This document shows, piece by piece, positions 26,907-34,410 of a stretch of 38,328 nt of DNA. Position 1 is the stretch's first letter. Every line of letters begins with the position of its first letter. This DNA is from an uncultured Clostridia bacterium (lineage in GTDB: Bacteria > Bacillota > Clostridia > TANB77 > CAG-508). Under the pieces are notes generated by a model that was not told where the DNA came from, ran no database searches, and saw only the letters and a program-made list of their open reading frames with translations. The translations under genes and the position numbers were made by a program. The stretch spans positions 1 through 38,328 of the forward strand of contig CANQOW010000004.1 in the NCBI GenBank assembly GCA_947625545.1, in the 5' to 3' direction.

Positions 26907-28055
26907 ATGCAAAAAATAAGATATTTTGACCACGCTGCTACAACTGCAGTTAAAGAAGATGTTTTAAAAGAAATGTTACCATATTTTAGTTTAAACTATG
27001 GTAATGCGTCATCAATATATAGTTTAGGAAGACATAATAAAAAATCCATAGAAGAAGCAAGACAAAGAGTAGCAAAAGCAATAAATGCAAATACAAAAGA
27101 AATTTATTTTACAGGGTGTGGAAGTGAAAGCGATAATCTTGCTATAAAAGGTACAGTTTATGCAAATAAAGAAAAAGGAAATCATATTATAACTACAAAA
27201 ATAGAGCACCCAGCAATATTAAATACTTGTAAAACATTAGAAAGACAAGGTTATAAAATTACTTATTTGAATGTTAACGAAAAAGGCTTTATAAATTTAA
27301 AAGAATTAGAACAATCTATTACAAAAGAAACAATATTAATTAGTGTAATGTTTGCAAATAATGAAATTGGAACAATACAACCTATAAAAGAAATAGGATT
27401 AATTGCTAAAAATCATAATATATACTTTCATACAGATGCAGTTCAAGCAGTGGGAAATGTAAAAATAGATGTAAAAGAAATGAATATAGATTTATTATCT
27501 ATGTCTGCACATAAATTTTATGGACCAAAAGGTGTAGGTGCTCTATATGTAAGAGAAGGAATAGAGTTTGAAAGAATTCAAGATGGAGGTCATCAAGAGA
27601 AAAATAAAAGAGCTGGAACAGAAAATGTACCAGGAATAGTTGGCTTAGGAAAAGCAATAGAATTAATTTATAAAAACTTTGATGAGTATAACAATAAATT
27701 AATAACTTTAAGAGATTACTATTTTTCACAAATTGAAAATAGGATTAAAGATGTAAAAATAAATGGTGATAAAGAAAATAGACTACCAGGAAATGCAAAT
27801 GTATCATTTAAGGGAGTTGACGCTCAAGAATTATTATTATATTTAGATGCAAAAGGAATATGTGCTTCAGCAGGTTCTGCTTGTACAAGTGGTTCATCAA
27901 GTCCATCACATGTATTAGTTGCAATAGGTTTAGACGAAGATTTAGCAGGAAGTTCATTAAGAGTAACTTTTGGTATAGATAATACAAAAGATGACGTTGA
28001 TTTTTTAGTGGAGTCATTAGTAGAAATTGTAGAAAAATTAAGAAAATCAAACTAA
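26907..28055 (+). CDS. Cysteine desulfurase (NifS/IscS family)
   Basis: This PLP enzyme releases sulfur from cysteine for Fe-S clusters or tRNA thiolation. In 382 residues it shows YFDHAATTAV at the start and FTGCGSESDNLAIKG. The PLP lysine is K203 in SAHKFYGPKGVGALYV. The catalytic Cys326 lies in the loop CASAGSACTSGSSSPSHVL. GAAGGTGAG precedes the ATG. No iscU, nifU, thiI or mnmA is adjacent, so the sulfur acceptor cannot be judged here. Confidence 0.94.
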   Translation: MQKIRYFDHAATTAVKEDVLKEMLPYFSLNYGNASSIYSLGRHNKKSIEEARQRVAKAINANTKEIYFTGCGSESDNLAIKGTVYANKEKGNHIITTKIEHPAILNTCKTLERQGYKITYLNVNEKGFINLKELEQSITKETILISVMFANNEIGTIQPIKEIGLIAKNHNIYFHTDAVQAVGNVKIDVKEMNIDLLSMSAHKFYGPKGVGALYVREGIEFERIQDGGHQEKNKRAGTENVPGIVGLGKAIELIYKNFDEYNNKLITLRDYYFSQIENRIKDVKINGDKENRLPGNANVSFKGVDAQELLLYLDAKGICASAGSACTSGSSSPSHVLVAIGLDEDLAGSSLRVTFGIDNTKDDVDFLVESLVEIVEKLRKSN

Positions 28056-28170
28056 ATATTAAATTATAATAATATTTTCTAGTTTTAAATTTATAAAAAT
28101 TTTAACAAAGTATTTATTTTTATTAAAATTTCTTATATAATATTAAAAATGATTATAAGGAATAAAATTT

Positions 28171-28677
28171 ATGATAAAAGAAAATTTATTAGAAGTTCTT
28201 CATGAAATGGAAGAAGTAACAAAATTATTTAAAATGGAGCCATTCGATATATATTTATTAGGTGGTGGAGCATGTATTTTAGGAGAATACACTACAAGAG
28301 CAACATTAGATATAGATTTTGTAGATTTAGGGTATCCTGCAAAATATGGTAAAGTTTTTTCATTACTTAGAGATTATGATATGTTAGAATATGAAAGTAC
28401 ATTATTATCACCTAATTACAAAGAAAGGGCAATAAAATTAGACAAGTTTAAATATATTAATGTCTATGTTTTATCAAAAGAAGATATTGCAATAAGTAAA
28501 GTAATTAGATTAGCAGAAAAAGATATTGAAGATTTGAATGAAATAATTCCAAATTGTAATAAAGAAATATTAAATAGAATTATAGAAGAAATTTTAAATA
28601 GAGATGATTTATTTGAAAGTAAAAGAAATGAATTCATTAAAAAATTAAAAATTTTTAAGGAGAAATATAATGTATAG
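28171..28677 (+). CDS. Nucleotidyltransferase-like protein (DUF6036 type)
   Basis: The 168-residue protein has the minimal nucleotidyltransferase pattern: a Gly-rich turn YLLGGGACILG (28-38), then D47-I-D49 in RATLDIDFVD. This is the type seen in DUF6036 and AbiEii-like proteins. A helical second half follows (EDIAISKVIRLAEKDIEDLNE), a pattern shared with these families. The next gene overlaps its 3' end by eight bases, so they are coupled. AAGGA precedes the ATG. Such proteins often serve in toxin-antitoxin or defence pairs; that role here is inference. Confidence 0.75.
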   Translation: MIKENLLEVLHEMEEVTKLFKMEPFDIYLLGGGACILGEYTTRATLDIDFVDLGYPAKYGKVFSLLRDYDMLEYESTLLSPNYKERAIKLDKFKYINVYVLSKEDIAISKVIRLAEKDIEDLNEIIPNCNKEILNRIIEEILNRDDLFESKRNEFIKKLKIFKEKYNV

Positions 28678-29005
28678 AATTTTTTGTGAAAGTTATCAAA
28701 ACTTCTTAAATTCAATAAATAATGATAGTTATAGGGTAAAGAATTCAGAGCCATTATCATTAATTGTAGATATAAAAAAATATGAAAAAGAAGAACAAAA
28801 ACAAAGTGAACTATATAAAAAATTATGTGATTTATTATCATATATGAAGGAAAATTTAAAAAGGTATCCAAAATTAAAAGCATTTTTATGGACATTAGAT
28901 TCAAGAAATTTTAAAGAAAAAAAATATAACATATCAAAAGAAGAAGATTTAGAAGAACAAACAAAACTAGTAAATTCAATATTAAAACTAGCATATTGGT
29001 ATTAA
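28670..29005 (+). CDS. Uncharacterised partner of the nucleotidyltransferase
   Basis: The 111-residue product is not recognised. It is predicted mostly helical, charged and cytoplasmic, with a Lys/Glu-rich centre (KKYEKEEQKQSELYKKLCDL) and no membrane segment. The RxxxxH motif expected of a HEPN partner is absent. AAGGAG lies inside the end of the upstream gene and the ATG overlaps that gene by eight bases, indicating a tight two-gene unit. A terminator follows directly. Confidence 0.65.
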   Translation: MYRIFCESYQNFLNSINNDSYRVKNSEPLSLIVDIKKYEKEEQKQSELYKKLCDLLSYMKENLKRYPKLKAFLWTLDSRNFKEKKYNISKEEDLEEQTKLVNSILKLAYWY

Positions 29006-29053
29006 AAAAATAGTTTCAGTTTTTACTTTTTTGTAAAATTGAAACTATTTTTC
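29006..29053. terminator. Bidirectional terminator
   Basis: AAAAATAGTTTCA pairs with TGAAACTATTTTT over a loop of about 21 bases; T tracts on both sides suit both strands. It lies downstream of the 28670 gene and upstream of the end of asd. Confidence 0.8.
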
Positions 29054-29055
29054 TG

Positions 29056-29120
29056 TATATAAAAATGCATATGTGTGCGTCGAAAGCTTTGCTTTCGTTA
29101 ACGCACAATTTCCTTATATA
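29056..29120. repeat. GC-rich hairpin next to asd
   Basis: TGTGCGT-c-GAAAGC pairs with GCTTTC-gtta-ACGCACA around a TTT loop, and outer TATATAA pairs with TTATATA. It sits between a complete terminator and the asd stop, so it is not needed for + strand termination. It is much richer in GC than its surroundings. Confidence 0.6.
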
Positions 29121-29122
29121 TT

Positions 29123-30109
29123 TTAAAGTAATTTTTCTAAAATTTGAACAGCATTAGCAGCAGCACCTTTTCTAATATTATCTGCAACTACCCAAATATT
29201 AATACCATTTTCAACACTGAAATCACGTCTTATTCTACCAACAAAAACTTCATTATGACCTGTTGCATTAGTTGCTAGAGGATAAATATTATTCATAACA
29301 TCATCTTGAACAATAATTCCGGGAGATTTTTTTAAAGTTTCAATTACTTCATCTAATTCAAAACTATTTTCAAATTCAATATTAATAGATTCACTGTGAG
29401 AATTTTCAACTGGAACTCTAACAGTAGTTGCAGTAACTTTTAAATTAGGTTTTCCTAATATTTTTCTGGTTTCATTAATCATTTTTTCTTCTTCTTTTGT
29501 ATACCCATTATCTAAAAATACATCAATATGTGGTAAGCAATTATTAATAATTGGATATGGAAATTTTGTAGGTGAAAGACCTTTTAAACCATTATTTAAA
29601 TCATCTATTCCTTTTTTACCTGCACCAGAAACTGCTTGATATGTAGAATATACTATTCTTTTTATTTTATATTTATCATCTAAAGGTTTTAGAGCAACAA
29701 CTGCTTGAATAGTTGAACAATTAGGGTTTGATATTATTCCTTTATTTTCTTTAATTTTTTCTGAATTAACTTCAGGAACTACAAGTGGAACACTAGGGTC
29801 CATTCTAAAAGCACTACTATTATCAATTACTATACAGCTTTTACTTGATGCAATAGGAGAAAATTTTTTTGAAGTATCTCCACCAGCAGAAAATATTGCA
29901 AAATCAAAATGTTCATCAAAAGAATTTTCAGTTAATTCATTTACAATATAATCTGTACCCATAAATTTTATTTTAGTACCAGCAGATTTTGAAGATGCAA
30001 ATAATTTATATGTACTAATTGGAAGTTTTTCTTCTTCTAAAACTTTTAAAACTGTTCTTCCAACAAGACCAGTAGCACCAACAATGGCTAATTTGTATTC
30101 TTTATTCAT
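29123..30109 (-). CDS. asd: Aspartate-semialdehyde dehydrogenase
   Basis: Asd reduces aspartyl phosphate to the semialdehyde used for DAP/lysine, threonine and methionine. The 328-residue product has the NADP-binding loop GATGLVG (11-17), DNSSAFRMDP, and the catalytic C131 in SNPNCSTIQAV. The active-site region around VSGAGKKGIDDL and the C-terminal VGRIRRDFSVENG are present. I chose the ATG with GAGGTG upstream; an in-frame GTG nine bases earlier overlaps that site. It supplies the precursor for dapL/dapF elsewhere in the window. Confidence 0.95.
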   Translation of the reverse strand: MNKEYKLAIVGATGLVGRTVLKVLEEEKLPISTYKLFASSKSAGTKIKFMGTDYIVNELTENSFDEHFDFAIFSAGGDTSKKFSPIASSKSCIVIDNSSAFRMDPSVPLVVPEVNSEKIKENKGIISNPNCSTIQAVVALKPLDDKYKIKRIVYSTYQAVSGAGKKGIDDLNNGLKGLSPTKFPYPIINNCLPHIDVFLDNGYTKEEEKMINETRKILGKPNLKVTATTVRVPVENSHSESINIEFENSFELDEVIETLKKSPGIIVQDDVMNNIYPLATNATGHNEVFVGRIRRDFSVENGINIWVVADNIRKGAAANAVQILEKLL

Positions 30110-30187
30110 AAACAACACCTCAATATTTTTAATATATTAATATTATATAATATATTACTAAAAATTGAAACTTGTTACAAAAAATTA

Positions 30188-30216
30188 TTGAAACATATAT
30201 AATTTTAATATATAAT
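30188..30216 (+). promoter_or_regulatory. Promoter of the prepilin/FGE-like gene
   Basis: TTGAAA (30188-30193), a 17-base spacer and TATAAT (30211-30216), 59 bases before the ATG. Confidence 0.6.
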
Positions 30217-30275
30217 AAGAATATATAAACAATATTTTTAAGGACAAAAGAAAAAGTATATATGGGAGGATAAGA

Positions 30276-31592
30276 ATGAAAATTTTGAAAGAAAATGGTA
30301 TAACTTTAATTGCATTGGTTATAACTGTAATTTTATTGTTAATATTAGCGGGAGTAACATTAAATATATTATTTAATTTAAGAATTATAGAAAATTCACA
30401 AAAATCAGTAGATAAATATAAAGAACAACAAGCAAAAGAAAAATTAGAAATAGCTATATCAGACTATAAAGCATCTCAATATACAGATTATAGAAAAACT
30501 TTTGAAAATGCAGTAAAAGATGTTGGAGGAACATTATTATATCACGATAATGAATATAATGTACAAATTGATGGATTTAATTTTAAAGTTAATAATTCAA
30601 TTATAAATGATTTTAATAAACCATTTTTACAAAATAAGGAAGCATCATTCCAAAATCCAGTCATTCCAGTAGGATTTAAGCCTGAAGACACTAAGGATGC
30701 TCATTGGAATTCTACAGATGGAAATATAGTAGATGACTGGAATAAAGGATTAGTAATACAAGATTATGATGGAAATGAATTTGTATGGATTCCAGTACAT
30801 AGTAATGATATAATAGAAAATGAAAATACAATTGAAAAAGTTTTATACAAAAAAATTGATGCGGATAGTACATATTATAGTGTTAGTCAAGTATCAGATG
30901 ATGATTTGCCAGATAAAGTGCAGTTATGGTATGAAAAGACTATAGATAAAGAACTTGGACAAATAGAAAAATATGGTGGATTTTATATTGCAAGATATGA
31001 GGCAGGAATACCAGTAAATGAATTAAGTAAAGATGCAATAAACAATGCGAGTAGTACATATAGAAATACTTCAAATATTGGAAAACCGTTAAGTATGCAG
31101 AACCAAATTCCATGGAATTATATAGATTATAAAAATGCACAAATAAATGCAGAAAGTATGTATAGTACAGAATATGTACAAAGTGGTTTACTAACAGGAA
31201 GAATGTGGGATACAACATTAACATGGTTGAAAAATAATGGAGTAGATATTGAAAAGGATTGTAAGGACTGGGGGAATTATAGTAATGTTAAAATAGAAGG
31301 AATAACTCAATATTCTATAACTAAAGGAGAAAAATGGATATCAGATCAGCCTACTAAGGATATAGGTAAACAATGGCTATTAAAAACTGGTAATGTGGAA
31401 TTTACAAGGAAAAATAATATATATGATTTAGCAGGAAACTTATGGGAATGGATAAATGAATATAAAACTACTAATGAAAATGATTGTATTGCAAGAGGAG
31501 GTTGTTTTATAAATGATAGTAATTATTGTATAGCATCATTTCGTAATAATGGAAATGACAATGTTAGTGAATATTATGGTAGACGGATTTAG
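30276..31592 (+). CDS. Prepilin-like protein with C-terminal FGE-sulfatase (SUMF1-like) domain
   Basis: The N-terminus MKILKENG-ITLIALVITVI has the shape of a class-type prepilin leader: a basic stub, Gly, then a hydrophobic helix. It lacks Glu at mature position 5, as do many clostridial ITLIALV proteins. A linker follows. From about residue 165 it reads like a formylglycine-generating-enzyme fold: EFVWIPVHSND, GGFYIARYEAG, NIYDLAGNLWEWINEY and CIARGGCFIND. The stop falls in YYGRRI. Removing C31584 gives YYGRGFRCALYIM, the family's usual GFR end, terminating at 31614. So the last codons look frameshifted by a single C. GGGAGG precedes the ATG. A surface-exposed, pilus-linked domain is inferred. 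Confidence 0.8.
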   Translation: MKILKENGITLIALVITVILLLILAGVTLNILFNLRIIENSQKSVDKYKEQQAKEKLEIAISDYKASQYTDYRKTFENAVKDVGGTLLYHDNEYNVQIDGFNFKVNNSIINDFNKPFLQNKEASFQNPVIPVGFKPEDTKDAHWNSTDGNIVDDWNKGLVIQDYDGNEFVWIPVHSNDIIENENTIEKVLYKKIDADSTYYSVSQVSDDDLPDKVQLWYEKTIDKELGQIEKYGGFYIARYEAGIPVNELSKDAINNASSTYRNTSNIGKPLSMQNQIPWNYIDYKNAQINAESMYSTEYVQSGLLTGRMWDTTLTWLKNNGVDIEKDCKDWGNYSNVKIEGITQYSITKGEKWISDQPTKDIGKQWLLKTGNVEFTRKNNIYDLAGNLWEWINEYKTTNENDCIARGGCFINDSNYCIASFRNNGNDNVSEYYGRRI

Positions 31593-31634
31593 ATGTGCAT
31601 TGTATATAATGTAAAAATATGTATGTTAAATTAA

Positions 31635-31660
31635 AAGTAAGCAATTATGCTTACTTTATT
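31635..31660. terminator. Bidirectional hairpin terminator
   Basis: AAGTAAGCA pairs with TGCTTACTT over an ATTA loop, with AT-rich tails both sides. It closes the prepilin/FGE gene on the + strand and contains the stop of the small minus-strand ORF at 31651. Confidence 0.75.
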
Positions 31661-31785
31661 ATATTAATCTTTACAAAATATGCACAATTAGAATCTGGAG
31701 TTAAAATTTTAGAAGAAACATTTTCAAAAGAGCATTTTCCGTCTATTTGATAAATACAATTAGCAGAACAATTAATATTTGTCAA
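31651..31785 (-). CDS. Small Cys-containing protein (44 aa)
   Basis: A TTG start with GAAGGTGATT upstream gives MTNINCSANCIYQIDGKC then NVSSKILTPDSNCAYFVK. Four Cys (positions 6, 10, 18 and 34) and a compact Asn/Ser-rich sequence are typical of small, possibly metal-binding clostridial proteins; similar short Cys proteins appear in many genomes without a known role. It ends in the 31635-31660 hairpin. Support is the ribosome binding site and the protein-like composition. Confidence 0.55.
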   Translation of the reverse strand: MTNINCSANCIYQIDGKCSFENVSSKILTPDSNCAYFVKINIIK

Positions 31786-31820
31786 AACAATCACCTTCAA
31801 AAATAGTATCTGTAAAAAAT

Positions 31821-31859
31821 AAAAAAATTATACCAAAAAAATTATTTGGTATAATTTTT
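31821..31859. terminator. Terminator of nth
   Basis: AAAAATTATACCA pairs with TGGTATAATTTTT. The nth stop codon lies within the right arm. Confidence 0.75.
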
Positions 31860-32471
31860 GCAATATTTTTTTATAGTACATTCATCACATTTAGGATTTC
31901 TGGCTATACAGGTATTTCTTCCGTGCCAAACAAATAAATGATTAATATCTTTTAAATATTCTTTTGGAAATATCTTTAATAAATCTTTTTCAATTTTATC
32001 TGGAGTTTTTTCATTAGAAAGACCAAGCCTATTGGAAATTCTTTTAGCATGTGTATCAACTGCTATTCCATTTGCAATTCCAAATACTTCTAATGAAATA
32101 ACATTTGCACTTTTTCTACCAACACCAGGTAAAGATTGAAGTTCTTCCATAGTTTTTGGGACAATTCCATTATATTTATTTACAATTTCTTGAGCGCAAA
32201 GTTTAATATTTTTTGCTTTGTTTCTAAAAAATCCACAAGAATGAATATATTTTTCAATTTCTTCTATTTCTAAATTTATAAAATCCTTAGGTTTGTTATA
32301 TTTTTTAAATAATGCTGGTGTTACTTTATTTACTCTTTCATCTGTGCATTGAGCAGATAACATTACTGCAACAACTAATTCAAAAGGAGTGGTAAAATCT
32401 AAACTACAAGTTGCATCTGGATATGTTTCTTTTAATATATTAATCATTTCTATTACTTCATTTTTTTTCAT
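31842..32471 (-). CDS. nth: Endonuclease III
   Basis: Nth is a bifunctional DNA glycosylase/AP lyase that removes oxidised pyrimidines. The 209 residues show the helix-hairpin-helix LPGVGRKSANV with catalytic K120, and the catalytic Asp at about 139 in VDTHAKRISNRLG. The C-terminal Fe-S cluster loop is C-x6-C-x2-C-x5-C (CIARNPKCDECTIKKYC). CAGGAGG precedes the ATG. It is a single-gene unit. Confidence 0.96.
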   Translation of the reverse strand: MKKNEVIEMINILKETYPDATCSLDFTTPFELVVAVMLSAQCTDERVNKVTPALFKKYNKPKDFINLEIEEIEKYIHSCGFFRNKAKNIKLCAQEIVNKYNGIVPKTMEELQSLPGVGRKSANVISLEVFGIANGIAVDTHAKRISNRLGLSNEKTPDKIEKDLLKIFPKEYLKDINHLFVWHGRNTCIARNPKCDECTIKKYCKNYTK

Positions 32472-32585
32472 ATAAGCCTCCTGTTTAATTATTTATATGG
32501 TTTAAATAAATTTTTTCTTTGGAATCTATGTAACCTTTTTAACATAATTTAATATAATATAGTAAATCAAAGGAGGTAATATATT

Positions 32586-32735
32586 ATGTTAAAGGTTTTA
32601 AAGAAAACACTTGGTGTATGTTTAATTGGTTTAGGTATAGGAATTTTATTAGTATTATTACTTCCCGTAGCTGGTTGGTTATTCGTAATTGGTGTCATTG
32701 TGGTTTTAGTAGGTTTGATGTGGCTAGCATGTTAA
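32586..32735 (+). CDS. Small membrane protein upstream of spoVM
   Basis: AAAGGAGG lies upstream of the ATG. The 49-residue product has a short basic start (MLKVLKKTLG), then two near-continuous hydrophobic segments separated by PVAGW, and no polar tail. It precedes spoVM by 22 bases and shares its direction, so they are probably cotranscribed. Membrane location is clear, and a sporulation role is inferred from the neighbour only. Confidence 0.7.
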   Translation: MLKVLKKTLGVCLIGLGIGILLVLLLPVAGWLFVIGVIVVLVGLMWLAC

Positions 32736-32757
32736 ATTATAAGAAGGAGGAGATATT

Positions 32758-32832
32758 ATGCAGGTGGTTGTAAAAAAAGTTCCAAAATTTTTAAGAGGAT
32801 TTGTAAAGTTAATATTTGGTATTAAAGATTAA
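32758..32832 (+). CDS. spoVM: Stage V sporulation protein M (SpoVM)
   Basis: The 24-residue product (MQVVVKKVPKFLRGFVKLIF then GIKD) matches the SpoVM plan: a short basic start, the key Pro at position 9 followed by KFL, an amphipathic helix and a charged end. The B. subtilis protein reads LPKFLGGIVRAMLG in the same place. SpoVM recognises the curved outer forespore membrane and anchors SpoIVA, starting the coat. AGAAGGAGGAG lies upstream of the ATG. It is convergent with rpmB, the same pairing as in B. subtilis. The gene is too short for ordinary ORF calling and implies that the organism makes spores. Confidence 0.85.
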   Translation: MQVVVKKVPKFLRGFVKLIFGIKD

Positions 32833-32853
32833 TACATAGGTATTAATAAATTT

Positions 32854-32884
32854 GTAAAGAAAGAATTTAAGATTGTTTCTTTAC
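32854..32884 (+). terminator. Hairpin after spoVM
   Basis: GTAAAGAAA pairs with TTTCTTTAC around a 13-base loop. The T tail is weak, so termination may depend on the following hairpin. Confidence 0.5.
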
Positions 32885-32891
32885 AATAAAG

Positions 32892-32920
32892 AAAATAGCC
32901 TCTTTAAATAGAGGCTAAAT
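32892..32920 (-). terminator. rpmB terminator
   Basis: On the minus strand TAGCCTCT pairs with AGAGGCTA and is followed by TTTTCTTT. It lies 11 bases after the rpmB stop. Confidence 0.75.
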
Positions 32921-32930
32921 CTATATATAA

Positions 32931-33131
32931 TTATTGAGCTCTTTGTACTTTTCCTGAACGTAAACATTTTGCACATACATGAATTCTTTTTGTTTCACCA
33001 TTTACTATTGCTTTAACACTTCTTAAATTTGGTTTCCATGTTCTAGATGTTCTTTTACTGATGTGTGAACGAGTTATACTAAGTTTATTTCCGTAATTTA
33101 TTGATTTTTCACAAATATCACATTTTGCCAT
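32931..33131 (-). CDS. rpmB: 50S ribosomal protein L28
   Basis: L28 is a small basic protein of the large subunit. The 66 residues show MAKCDICEKSINYGNKLSIT, RTWKPNLRSV and RIHVCAKCLRSGKV. Four Cys (4, 7, 53, 56) form the zinc-ribbon C+ version of the protein. TAGGAGGTG precedes the ATG. It is single on its strand and convergent with spoVM. Confidence 0.96.
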   Translation of the reverse strand: MAKCDICEKSINYGNKLSITRSHISKRTSRTWKPNLRSVKAIVNGETKRIHVCAKCLRSGKVQRAQ

Positions 33132-33254
33132 TTAAATGCACCTCCTAATATTGTTAATAAACTGACTAATAATTAGTTTACCATATATTTGGAAAAAATT
33201 CAATACTTTTATACGAAATTTTTTAAAAAATATGTTAATATATAATATAAAAAA

Positions 33255-33414
33255 ATTCCGCCTACCTTTGAACATAATAAATTTAATTTAACTCGTTCCT
33301 TGTTGGTCGACTCGTAAGAGAACTGTAAAGAGCAATGCTCTTTACAGTCTCTAACTCGCTTCCATACTACGCGTCACTTCTTAAATTAAATTTATTATAT
33401 TCAAACGGCGGAAT
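33255..33414. repeat. 160-base foldback element between rpmB and the dipeptidase gene
   Basis: The 322-base gap between rpmB and the dipeptidase gene holds inverted arms (33255-33290 and 33382-33414; core taaattaaatttattat, with one mismatch and a three-base bulge, ending in CGGCGGAAT/ATTCCG). A perfect 13-pair inner hairpin ACTGTAAAGAGCA/TGCTCTTTACAGT sits at 33322-33348. Between them the flanks ctcgttccttgttggtcgac and gcgtcacttc are GC-richer and only weakly paired. No ORF is seen. It lies in the divergent intergenic space, so it is not a terminator. It resembles a small MITE-like or structured element. Confidence 0.65.
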
Positions 33415-33453
33415 GATGATAAAAAAATTATTATTAAAAATAGGGAGGTTTAA

Positions 33454-34380
33454 ATGTTTGATTTACATTGTGATTTACTAACATACATATATATTAATAG
33501 AAACAATAAAGAAAAAATACAAGAAATTTGCAATTCAATATACAACGAAAAAAATATTAATGGAGCCATATTTAATTTATTTTTCATGAGTAAAAAAGAA
33601 ATGCAGGAAGAATTAGATATAGAGGAAAAAGAAATAAATGTAATAGAAATGTTAAATTTAGTAAATTATATAATAAAAAATAATAATATAATTTCAAATA
33701 AAGTAAAATACATATATGGAATAGAAGGTTTAGATTATTTAAAAAATATTAGTGATATAGACCTATTATATAATTTAGGTGTGCGTTCTGTAAATATAGT
33801 ATGGAACAATGAAAATAAATTTGGAGGAGGTACAAGATCAGAAAATAATGTTGGACTAACAAATTTAGGAGAAGAACTGGTTGAAAAATTAGTCAAGAAA
33901 GATATATTAATAGATTTATCTCATGCAAATGAAAAAACTTTTTTTGATATAATAAATAAAGCAAAAGAATTAAAGAAACTTGGGTATAATCCTAAAATAT
34001 TTGCATCACATTCAAATTCTAAGTCAATATGTAATGTAAAAAGAAACTTAACAGATAAACAAATTTTAAGTATAAAAGAAATGAATGGAATTATTGGAAT
34101 AGTAGAATATAAAGATTTTATTTGTAATAATATAAATAATTATGAGCAATACTTTTTAAAACATATATATCATATAAAAAATTTATTAGGTAGTATAGAA
34201 AATATTGCAGTATCAACTGATGATGAAATTTATTATAATAAAAAATTAGAAAATGCAAATTTGTATTCTTCAAGTAATGTTGGAATAAAATTAAGAGAAT
34301 TATTGTTAAATAATAATTTTACTATTGAAGATACAAATAAAATTTTAAAAGAAAATGCAATTAATTTTTTTAAATTATAA
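33454..34380 (+). CDS. Membrane dipeptidase (peptidase M19)-like protein
   Basis: M19 enzymes are zinc dipeptidases that act on small dipeptides, including D-amino acid-containing ones. The 308 residues show the zinc pattern of the family: H5 and D7 in FDLHCDLL, E91 in YGIEGLDYL, H157 in IDLSHAN and H186 in FASHSNS, plus an Asp-rich VSTDDEIYY near the end. The middle reads LGVRSVNIVWNNENKFGGG. No signal peptide is present, so it is likely cytoplasmic. GGGAGG precedes the ATG. A peptide-recycling role is inferred. Confidence 0.88.
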   Translation: MFDLHCDLLTYIYINRNNKEKIQEICNSIYNEKNINGAIFNLFFMSKKEMQEELDIEEKEINVIEMLNLVNYIIKNNNIISNKVKYIYGIEGLDYLKNISDIDLLYNLGVRSVNIVWNNENKFGGGTRSENNVGLTNLGEELVEKLVKKDILIDLSHANEKTFFDIINKAKELKKLGYNPKIFASHSNSKSICNVKRNLTDKQILSIKEMNGIIGIVEYKDFICNNINNYEQYFLKHIYHIKNLLGSIENIAVSTDDEIYYNKKLENANLYSSSNVGIKLRELLLNNNFTIEDTNKILKENAINFFKL

Positions 34381-34410
34381 TATAATAAGAAAATTAATTT
34401 TTGTATATAG

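Noticed and set aside
31584-31584. ACGGA occurrences as a general marker of errors
   Set aside because: Several other ACGGA sites (for example in clpB near 8980, dapF near 17281 and tyrS near 26105) are in frame, mostly as Asn-Gly or Thr-Glu codons, so the motif alone is not diagnostic.
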